Source of the DNA: CAWAND01 sp963807065
Lineage (GTDB): Bacteria; Chloroflexota; Anaerolineae; Anaerolineales; E44-bin32
DNA length: 64,000 nucleotides
Reading direction: 5' to 3'
Assembly: GCA_963807065.1 (NCBI GenBank)
Contig: CAWDZQ010000003.1
Coordinates: 992,001 to 1,056,000, forward strand
The notes beneath the pieces were generated by a model, which was not told the DNA's origin, did not search any database, and saw only the letters and a list, made by a program, of their open reading frames with translations. The translations under genes and the position numbers were made by a program. The first letter of the stretch is position 1. Every line of letters starts with the position of its first letter. Shown here in pieces: positions 58,108-64,000 of the stretch.

Positions 58108-59660
58108 ACTCCCGCCCGGCAAGTGTGGTGGTTGAGATGCTCGTCAAGTTCGTCTGCGAACCGAGTCCACAGCGCCTGCAGCGGCATGGGAGCACTTTGC
58201 CCCAGCCCGCAAGCGGAAAGATGGGCCATGGCGTCGCTGATGTCCTTCAAATCGGATTCTCCCACACCGGTCGACGGGCCCCGGCCGGTGGCCGCATCCA
58301 GGAACTCCCGCAATCGAACCGTGCCGATTCGGCACGGGAAACACTTGCCGCAGCTCTCAGTTTCGTAGAAGGCCAGGCAGGTGCGAGCGAAATCCACCAC
58401 GCAGCAGGTATCGTCCAGGACCACCACGCCGCCCGACCCCAGGAAGCCGCCCAGCCTCTGGGGCGCTTTGTAGTCCAGGGGCATGTCCAATTCGGCTTCC
58501 CCCATCAGCCCGCCGGAAATGCCGCCCAGGGTAAAGGCCTTCAAGCTTCGGCCCTCAGCCAGTCCGCCGCCTTGCTCGAAGATGAGCTGGCGGGCGGTGG
58601 TGCCCAGCGGGAGTTCGTAGTTACCAGGCTGCTTGACCTTGCCGCTCAACGAATACAGCTTAGTTCCGGCGCTTTCCCCGATCCCCAGACCTTGAAACCA
58701 ATCGGCACCGTGGCGAAGGATCGCCGGCACCGTGCTGAGCGTTTCGACGTTGTTGATCAGCGTGGGCAGACCCCACAACCCGTGGGTGGTCGGATACGGC
58801 GGGCGCTCGCGCGGCCAGGGTCGCTTGCCCTCCAGCGAATTGAGCAGAGCCGTCTCCTCGCCGCAGACATACGAGCCAGCGCCGCGCCGGACATGAATCA
58901 TGAAGCCGCATTCGGTCCCATCGATCGAACCCCCTAACAGCCCGGCACTTTCGGCCTGGCCAATCGCATCGATCAGCAGGTCATACGCCTGGGGATACTC
59001 GTAACGAAGGTAGATCACCCCGGTGCGGGCGCCGACGAGCAGGCCGGCGATGGCCATCGCCTCCAGCAGCAGATGTGGACGAAGATGCAGGATGGCCCGG
59101 TCCTTGAACGTACCCGGCTCGCCCTCATCGGCGTTGCAGACGACCACTTTCTCGTCTCCGGCGGCCTCTCGGACAGCCCGCCACTTGGTCCCCACGGGAA
59201 ATGCCGCTCCGCCCCGGCCCACCAATCCGCTGGCGGCGACGATCTCAAGGGCGGCTTGCAGGTCGGCACCGTGGGCGAGCCGCAGAAGTTGCTCGTAGCC
59301 TCCCGCCTGGCGGTACTGATCCAAGGTCTCGCTGGAGGACAATCCTTCCATCGGGAAAATGGCGCGCTCGCCGGGCGCCAGGTACGGGGAAGTGAAGTGC
59401 CCATCCTCGGTTCCGGAGGCTGTGAACGCCCCCGATTGAAGCTGCGCCGGCGCGTGGTCGCACAAGCCGGGGCAGGCAATGGCATGCTCGCCTTCTCTTG
59501 GGGTGCCGGTCAATGAACACACCGGTCCAGTGCACGGCGCAATCGCCTCCGTGTCAGCCAGTCCGGGGACAAAGTAATGGTAGAAGGTCGCCGCACTCAC
59601 CAGGTCGGCCAAGGGAACCCCGAGCGACTCCGCCAGGGGCACCAGGCTGCCGTTCCCCAA
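58095..59660 (-). CDS. NuoE-NuoF fusion, NADH-binding subunit of formate dehydrogenase
   Basis: At least 521 residues. N-terminal NuoE-like thioredoxin-fold [2Fe-2S] domain: LADLVSAATFYHYF, CTGPVC and CPGLC. NuoF-like part: GLVGRGGAAFPVGTKWRAV (FMN/NADH glycine motif), VVCNADEGEPGTFKDRAIL, VRRGAGSYVCGEETALLNSLEG, and the [4Fe-4S] ESCGKCFPCRIGTVRLREFL. It ends with a short Cys-containing tail (HHTCRAGVCSL). It would transfer electrons from FdhA to NAD. The TTG at 59660 is the most 5' usual start codon in frame, but NuoE-like sequence (PGLPALHKAFVEQ) continues upstream to about 59710, so the true start may be a non-standard codon farther up, or the N-terminus has a frameshift. Confidence 0.88.
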   Translation of the reverse strand: MGNGSLVPLAESLGVPLADLVSAATFYHYFVPGLADTEAIAPCTGPVCSLTGTPREGEHAIACPGLCDHAPAQLQSGAFTASGTEDGHFTSPYLAPGERAIFPMEGLSSSETLDQYRQAGGYEQLLRLAHGADLQAALEIVAASGLVGRGGAAFPVGTKWRAVREAAGDEKVVVCNADEGEPGTFKDRAILHLRPHLLLEAMAIAGLLVGARTGVIYLRYEYPQAYDLLIDAIGQAESAGLLGGSIDGTECGFMIHVRRGAGSYVCGEETALLNSLEGKRPWPRERPPYPTTHGLWGLPTLINNVETLSTVPAILRHGADWFQGLGIGESAGTKLYSLSGKVKQPGNYELPLGTTARQLIFEQGGGLAEGRSLKAFTLGGISGGLMGEAELDMPLDYKAPQRLGGFLGSGGVVVLDDTCCVVDFARTCLAFYETESCGKCFPCRIGTVRLREFLDAATGRGPSTGVGESDLKDISDAMAHLSACGLGQSAPMPLQALWTRFADELDEHLNHHTCRAGVCSL

Positions 59661-60062
59661 AGTGCCTTGTTCGACAAACGCCTTGTGCAGGGCAGGGAGA
59701 CCCGGCGCGGGGTCTTCATGCCAGGTTGGGATAACGTGCGAATCGGTGCTCAGGATGCGCTCTCCTCGGGCGACCGGTCGAAACCCGGGATTAAGTCACG
59801 AGAGATTGCTGCGTCCGGGACACGGCCGACAGCCCGCTCGGCCGAAGGGAAAGGGAGACGAAGGACTCGCCTCCGCAGTCACAGGGCCTGCGGCCGTTGC
59901 TTAGGACTAGGTTAGACCTTGGGCATGGTGTCCGGCTAGAGCAGATTATCACCCACTCGAGGTGACCATCGTCTGTTCGGTTGAGCAAGGGCGCCCATAG
60001 GGGGGCTTTGGGGAGCGCAGCAGCCGTCCGACGGCCATTTGGAGTTCAAATCGCGCTCGACA
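59661..60062. other. Region upstream of formate dehydrogenase operon
   Basis: The first 50-90 bases continue the NuoE-like reading frame; beyond about 59790 no gene is seen. No Rex-like palindrome and no clear promoter were found here, although Rex-type control would be plausible for a formate dehydrogenase. Confidence 0.5.
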
Positions 60063-61070
60063 TCAGGCGTGGGACTCCAGCCGGGCTAGGGCGGTCCGGA
60101 GCCACCCGGCAGCGGCGGCGGCATCCTCCCCGCGTGAGCCCATTGGCACGGCCGACATAACGGCGTGCCAGGTCAGCGCTCGGCTAATGGGTGCGAGACG
60201 CTGCGCCAGATCGAAGGCCCGGCGCAGCTCGGACGGCGAGGCGTGAGCCTGCCACACTTCGAGGTAGGCGCGCCTCAATCCCTCCATTTGGGGGGAATCA
60301 GGGGGCAGCTTGAGCCGCCAAGCCAAGACCCGCAGGGCGATCATGGGGGTGAAGAAGGGATGACCCACCCCGGCCTCGCCCCAGTCGGCGAAGACGTGTT
60401 TCCCGCTCTTGACGTAGATGTTCGCATCGTGAAAATCGTCGTGATGGAGGGTGGATGGCGGGCCCCACGCCGCCAGTCTTTGGCAGAGCTCGTCGACCGT
60501 CGGAAGAAGATCCCTTAGACGCTTGTGTTCGTCCTGGGTGATGCCCCCCGCGAGGCCGGTGGCCAGAGCTTGCGGGTCATCCATAAGCCGTGCCAGGGCG
60601 CCAGACAGCGACTCGGGCCGGCGATCCAAGACACCCGGGTGATGCAGTTCTTCGATTCGATCGAGCCACGCGATTTGCAGCTCTGCCATCCTTACCAGGG
60701 CCGGCGAAAAACGGTCGAGGTAAGATTGGCCCGTGATCGATTGTCGCAGCGGCTGGCCGGCGTCTTCCATCAAGAGCCAGCCGCTTGACGGATCGACCGC
60801 CACCAAACTTGGCACGGCGTCCGGATGGCGAGAGAAGAGCGCCCGGTGCAGCCCGACTTCATGCTTAAGTCGATCGAGGACGGCCTTGAAGAACAACCTG
60901 CCATGGCTGGTTTCAATGCTGAACACAACCGACCAGGGCCGCCGCTGGTGCTCGACCGGCTCGCCGGTCACGTCGATGTCTGCAGCCGCCAGGCTGTCGT
61001 TCAACCAGGCAGCCATGCCGTCACGCCACCCCGGCGTCTCCCAGGCAGGGACGGCTGGCCCTTGTGTCAT
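60063..61070 (-). CDS. Aminoglycoside-phosphotransferase-like (APH) kinase
   Basis: A 335-residue protein of the APH/choline kinase fold. The nucleotide-binding part has FSIETSHGRLFFKAV (Lys) and WLLMEDAGQPL; the catalytic loop is LHHDDFHDANIYV (HxDxxxxN) and the metal-binding Asp is in HVFADWGEAGVGHPF. ATG 61070 is used, as the preceding frame looks non-coding and overlaps the upstream gene. These kinases phosphorylate small alcohols or antibiotics; nothing shows drug resistance here. It is 16 bases downstream of the universal stress protein gene. Confidence 0.85.
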   Translation of the reverse strand: MTQGPAVPAWETPGWRDGMAAWLNDSLAAADIDVTGEPVEHQRRPWSVVFSIETSHGRLFFKAVLDRLKHEVGLHRALFSRHPDAVPSLVAVDPSSGWLLMEDAGQPLRQSITGQSYLDRFSPALVRMAELQIAWLDRIEELHHPGVLDRRPESLSGALARLMDDPQALATGLAGGITQDEHKRLRDLLPTVDELCQRLAAWGPPSTLHHDDFHDANIYVKSGKHVFADWGEAGVGHPFFTPMIALRVLAWRLKLPPDSPQMEGLRRAYLEVWQAHASPSELRRAFDLAQRLAPISRALTWHAVMSAVPMGSRGEDAAAAAGWLRTALARLESHA

Positions 61071-61086
61071 ATTGGATATCGAACCT

Positions 61087-61971
61087 TCAGCCCTCGGGTT
61101 GGGCGGGACCGGACGGACCGCTCGGCGACTTGGACGGGATGGCGTCCCCGCCGATGAGCACGGGCAAACCGCCCAACTCGGCAATCTCTGCAGTGACGTT
61201 CGGCGTGTAAAGGCGGCGGAGCGACCTGGCGTTGCCGGGCGATCCCAAGCAAACCAGATCGTAGTCTTTGCGACGAATCTCCTCCAGAATTTGGTTCACA
61301 GTCGAGCCATGCCCCACGACCAATTCAGCCGAAGGATCAATCTCGCGCGCCGCTGCCAGGGCCTCTCCGAGCATCCTGGCCTGCGGTGTGTCGCTCTCCA
61401 GCAGGCTGTTGGCGTGGAGCTGCATTTCGCGGGAGATGGGGTAATCATAGCCGATCGGTTCCATCACGTGGAAGAGCGTCAGGTGTGCCGAGAGACCTCG
61501 GGCAAGGTCCAGTGCCAACGCCTCGGCCGGGAGGCCGATCGACAGTCCCCCCAGACAAAGCAGCATGCGGTCCACGGACGTTCTCGACTTCGGCACGTAC
61601 AAAATCGGATGAGCGGTGGCAACCATCAGACGTCGGAGCGAACGTCCGCGCAACCAGCGCAGGAGCAGCGGCCGGCCGAAGGGTCCCACGGTCAACAAAC
61701 TCCCGGCGGGGCCTCGCCAGCCTGCGATCACTTCTTCGGCTCTGGCTTCCCGCATCTGGCGCTCGACTTCCACCCCGGCGCCGCGGATCTGGGCCTCGGC
61801 TTCGTCGAGGGCGCGCTGGACCGACCGCCGGCTTCGGGCAGACTCAACGATCCCAAGCAGGGTAACGTGGGTTCCCAGCCGCAGCGCCAGCCACCCTCCC
61901 AGAGTCAGTGCGTGCCGGGAATGCGGATCACCGTTGGTGCAAATCACAAGCTCACGAATGGGCGAGATCAT
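61087..61971 (-). CDS. Tandem universal stress protein (UspA family)
   Basis: A 294-residue protein with two Usp domains. Domain 1: MISPIRELVICTNGDPHSRHALTLGGWLALRLGTHVTLLGIV ... GSLLTVGPFGRPLLLRWLRGRSLRRLMVATAHPILYVP. Domain 2: MLLCLGGLSIGLPAEALALDLARGLSAHLTLFHVMEP ... VVGHGSTVNQILEEIRRKDYDLVCLGSPG. The ATP-binding G-2x-G-9x-G(S/T) motif is imperfect in both. The start overlaps the chromate-transporter stop by four bases, so the two are coupled. Confidence 0.9.
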   Translation of the reverse strand: MISPIRELVICTNGDPHSRHALTLGGWLALRLGTHVTLLGIVESARSRRSVQRALDEAEAQIRGAGVEVERQMREARAEEVIAGWRGPAGSLLTVGPFGRPLLLRWLRGRSLRRLMVATAHPILYVPKSRTSVDRMLLCLGGLSIGLPAEALALDLARGLSAHLTLFHVMEPIGYDYPISREMQLHANSLLESDTPQARMLGEALAAAREIDPSAELVVGHGSTVNQILEEIRRKDYDLVCLGSPGNARSLRRLYTPNVTAEIAELGGLPVLIGGDAIPSKSPSGPSGPAQPEG

Positions 61972-62486
61972 CGGAAGAAGACGATCCCCGCCAGCCCAGC
62001 GGCAAGGAGTACCAGCGGTGCCGGTGCGTTCAGCAGCAGAGCCGCCAGACTCCCCACTGCAATCAACCCCGTCAGCAACAGCTGGCCGGTCAGCTCGCCG
62101 TGAAACACCTGCCAGGCCACCAGGACCATCAGCACGCTGACCGCCGGCGCCAGGCCGCGCACGAAATTGGAAACCCAGGCCTCGCCCCGCACAAGCTGTA
62201 GCAGTGCCACCACCGCCAGCATCAACACGGTCGGCGGAATGATCGAGCCCATCAAGGCTACCAGCGCGCCGGGGTAGCCGGCCGCAGCAAAGCCCACGAA
62301 CATGGCCAGCTGCAACGCGTCACTCCCGGGCAAGGCACTCGAAAAGCCAACCGCCTCGACAAACTGCTCCTGGGACATCAAGACCCCGGCTGCCTCTTTG
62401 TAGAGCAGGCCAACCGAGGCCGGTCCCGATGTCGTCAACAGGTTGATCTTCAGGAACATGAGGAAGATGGTCCACAGTTTCGCCAT
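61968..62486 (-). CDS. Short-chain (half-size) chromate transporter family protein
   Basis: A 172-residue membrane protein covering one Chromate_transp domain: MFLKINLLTTSGPASVGLLYKEA, SQEQFVEAVGFSSALPGSDALQLAMFVGFAAAGYPGALVALMGSIIPPTVLML, then two or three more TM segments. Half-size members usually occur as adjacent pairs; only one is present here, and no partner lies upstream. It may act as a homo-oligomer or have another substrate. ATG 62486 starts the homologous region. A Rex-like palindrome lies about 146 bases upstream. Confidence 0.88.
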   Translation of the reverse strand: MAKLWTIFLMFLKINLLTTSGPASVGLLYKEAAGVLMSQEQFVEAVGFSSALPGSDALQLAMFVGFAAAGYPGALVALMGSIIPPTVLMLAVVALLQLVRGEAWVSNFVRGLAPAVSVLMVLVAWQVFHGELTGQLLLTGLIAVGSLAALLLNAPAPLVLLAAGLAGIVFFR

Positions 62487-62631
62487 GGGTCCTCCACCCG
62501 CAGCAGAGTACCTCAGGAAGCGCGCCGGCGGCGGTTGGGCCAAGCAGCCGCGTGATGACAGCACCCCCGAACAGGTGCTTGGTCTTGGTCACCTCCCAAA
62601 CACGCTGCCATGGGAGTTGACTGCTGAGACG

Positions 62632-62651
62632 TTTGTGAAAATTATCACCAA
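62632..62651. repeat. Rex/CRP-like palindrome, copy 12 (degenerate)
   Basis: TTTGTGAAAATTATCACCAA in the divergent region between the chromate-transporter gene and the small protein gene at 62808. Confidence 0.65.
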
Positions 62652-62807
62652 TACTCGGAGCCGCATCAAGGTCGGATGTCACTTGCCGCCCCCAAGATCG
62701 GGGGACATGGCGAGTTATAATGTGGTCAGAGCCATCGCTTGCCAGGAACCCCGAAGTTTCACCAGCGGACAGACATGCAGTGGCCGTGGATCTCTAAGGA
62801 GGTTGCC

Positions 62808-63029
62808 GTGACGCCAGCCAAGAAAGACGTGGGGACCAACAAGAGCACCAAGGGCCGCTTGCCGGAGGAAACCCGGGAGCATCTGCGGGCTGCCCGCAAG
62901 GAGATGCGACAAAGCATCGAAACGCTTCTCCCGCCCAAATTCCTGGCGCACCGGCGGGCTGCCCGCCGGGAGATGCTTTTGGCGGCCCAGAGCGTCATTC
63001 AGCATGCTCTGGATCGCCTCGAAACATAG
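62808..63029 (+). CDS. Small charged helical protein, unknown function
   Basis: A 73-residue protein starting at GTG 62808, which has an ideal AAGGAGG five bases upstream (62796-62802). After a basic lead (VTPAKKDVGTNKSTKG) it has two related halves: LPEETREHLRAARKEMRQSIETL and LPPKFLAHRRAARREMLLAAQSV, each with RAARxEM, suggesting a helical hairpin or a dimeric bundle. I have seen similar small proteins in Chloroflexota but know no function. A good terminator follows at 63057-63092. Confidence 0.75.
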   Translation: MTPAKKDVGTNKSTKGRLPEETREHLRAARKEMRQSIETLLPPKFLAHRRAARREMLLAAQSVIQHALDRLET

Positions 63030-63056
63030 GCCCGCACCGTTTCCCCTTCGTGGCCT

Positions 63057-63092
63057 CGCCCCCGGATGAATCATACTGGGGGCGCTTCTTTT
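63057..63092 (+). terminator. Rho-independent terminator after the small protein gene
   Basis: Stem CGCCCCC / GGGGGCG around a 14-base loop, followed by CTTCTTTT. Lies 28 bases after the stop codon and also between convergent genes. Confidence 0.8.
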
Positions 63093-63117
63093 CAGCAGGC
63101 CGCCCGGGGCGGCTGCC

Positions 63118-64000
63118 TCATGGTTTGAGCACCCACACCAGACTCAAGATGGCCAATCCCAGGCCGACCCCGCCCAGAAGCCGGTCACCGTCCGTGTACA
63201 GCAGGGCTCCCACCAACAGCAGGGCGGCGAAGACGACCGCACCGACCAGCCGGTCGAGCGAGCGGCTCAGATGCCTCAGCCGCAGCTCGAGACCCGCCGA
63301 AGCTCGGGCCGTGACCGTAAGATCGCCGCGCTCGATCCTGCCCAGTGCCTGGTCAAGGCGCTGGGGCAGCCGGCCAAGCACCTGCCCCTCCGAGACCAGC
63401 CAGCGCAGGACCTCCTCCATCCAGTCTCCTTGCTCGTCCGACATCAACCTCTGGGCGAAAGGCGCCAATCCTTGGAAGAGGTTGAACCCGGGATCCAGGC
63501 CGGTGCACATGCCGGACAGAATGGCCACACATCGGCCGAGAAAGATCAAATCCGTGGGGACCTGGAAGGGCATCTCATACATCAGATCACGGAATTGATG
63601 GGCGAACTGACGCATTGCCCGGCGATCCATGTGGGTTAGCTCCTGCATGTTTCGCCCCCACACCTGCTCGAACATGGCTTCTTCGGCCTCTCGGATCCGA
63701 GCCAGATCGGCTCCCGGAAGCAGCACCCCCAGGGTCACATAGGCCTGCGAAAGCCGCGCCGCATTCCTTGTTCCGACGCCTATGGCCAGATCCCGAAGCC
63801 CCCCCTTGGCCCGCTCATCCAGCCGGCCCACCATCCCAAAATCGACGAACACGAGCCGCCAGGAGCCACCGCGCTCGGGCTGGACGAAGAGATTGCCGGG
63901 ATGCGGGTCAGCGTGAAAGAAGCCTTCGAGGAAGATCTGGCGCAGATAGGTCTGGAACAGACGCTCGGCCACTTCCGGGCGAGAGACGCCTGCCGACTCG
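63118..64000 (-). CDS. AarF/UbiB/ABC1-family atypical kinase, C-terminal part (cut by window end)
   Basis: About 293 residues of a larger protein that continues beyond the window. Visible ABC1 motifs: LRQIFLEGFFHADPHPGNLFVQPERG (catalytic HADPHPGN) and LVFVDFGMVGRL (metal-binding VDFG). After a helical region (MRQFAHQFRDLMYEMPFQVPTDLIFLGRCVAILSGMCTGLDPGFNLFQ) there are two C-terminal TM segments (VGAVVFAALLLVGALLYT and LLGGVGLGLAILSLVWVL), as in UbiB-like proteins that act on lipids or quinones at membranes. The N-terminal Ala-rich nucleotide loop is outside the window. Confidence 0.9.
   Translation of the reverse strand, partial: ESAGVSRPEVAERLFQTYLRQIFLEGFFHADPHPGNLFVQPERGGSWRLVFVDFGMVGRLDERAKGGLRDLAIGVGTRNAARLSQAYVTLGVLLPGADLARIREAEEAMFEQVWGRNMQELTHMDRRAMRQFAHQFRDLMYEMPFQVPTDLIFLGRCVAILSGMCTGLDPGFNLFQGLAPFAQRLMSDEQGDWMEEVLRWLVSEGQVLGRLPQRLDQALGRIERGDLTVTARASAGLELRLRHLSRSLDRLVGAVVFAALLLVGALLYTDGDRLLGGVGLGLAILSLVWVLKP

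Noticed and set aside
1..64000. CRISPR array, rRNA or tRNA genes, replication origin
   Set aside because: No regularly spaced direct repeats, no conserved rRNA stretches, no complete tRNA cloverleaf and no DnaA-box cluster were seen on reading the window.

Overview
The window is GC-rich DNA of a bacterium that looks like a member of the Chloroflexota (Anaerolineae-like). The signs are lipoproteins with Thr/Pro- or Ala/Pro-rich linkers, a membrane serine/threonine kinase with an extracytoplasmic sensor, BMP-type nucleoside transport, NuoEF/NuoG-like formate dehydrogenase and the general gene repertoire. This placement is an inference; no rRNA or tRNA gene is present to confirm it.

Left end (1-6.2 kb) is an accessory region. 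Four co-oriented genes (a lipoprotein, a small membrane protein, a HEPN-like gene broken by an amber codon, and an Mrr-type restriction endonuclease) are separated by imperfect inverted repeats ending in GTTATGC that resemble integron attC sites. An IS110/IS1111-type element follows. Its transposase would be intact except for four short palindromic inserts, with a fifth in its non-coding end. A stand-alone HsdR_N-type nuclease closes the region.

6.5-20.7 kb: a RidA/SDR/FAD-oxidoreductase operon (minus strand), divergent from a pair of medium-chain reductases and a two-domain extradiol-dioxygenase-like protein; a doubly frameshifted PAS-GAF-HD-GYP gene; an ABC-2 exporter pair; a lipoprotein amidohydrolase; and a minus-strand run ArsR - AHSA1 - DUF1801 - acyltransferase.

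21-45.7 kb: a MarR-controlled efflux operon (permease, HlyD-type adaptor, two ATPases), an MFS transporter, a CtaG-like membrane protein with possible small partner, DinB-like/creatininase/dienelactone-hydrolase genes, a very unusual 1,125-residue kinase-TM-GH99-like-periplasmic-binding fusion, and a second, TetR-controlled efflux operon (small membrane protein, ATPase, two permeases, ATPase, lipoprotein adaptor) whose regulator is flanked by two matching operators. A PLP-dependent trans-sulfuration-type enzyme and a glyoxalase-like gene follow.

46-60 kb is a metabolic block. A BMP-family nucleoside/purine ABC transporter leads into a molybdenum hydroxylase (FAD subunit, then fused 2Fe-2S/Mo subunit). 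Convergent to it is a formate dehydrogenase operon (NuoEF-like subunit, a coupled 72-residue ORF, and a selenocysteine-containing catalytic subunit with a recognisable SECIS hairpin). Together these suggest purine uptake and oxidation plus NAD-linked formate oxidation or CO2 reduction. The right end holds a half-size chromate transporter, a tandem universal stress protein, a phosphotransferase, a small protein and a truncated AarF/UbiB-like kinase gene.

A palindrome close to TTGTGAA-N4-TTCACAA (identical in form to a Rex box and containing the CRP core TGTGA-N6-TCACA) occurs about twelve times, essentially always between genes or at gene ends, and several copies lie between convergent genes. 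No tRNA, rRNA, CRISPR array or replication origin was seen.
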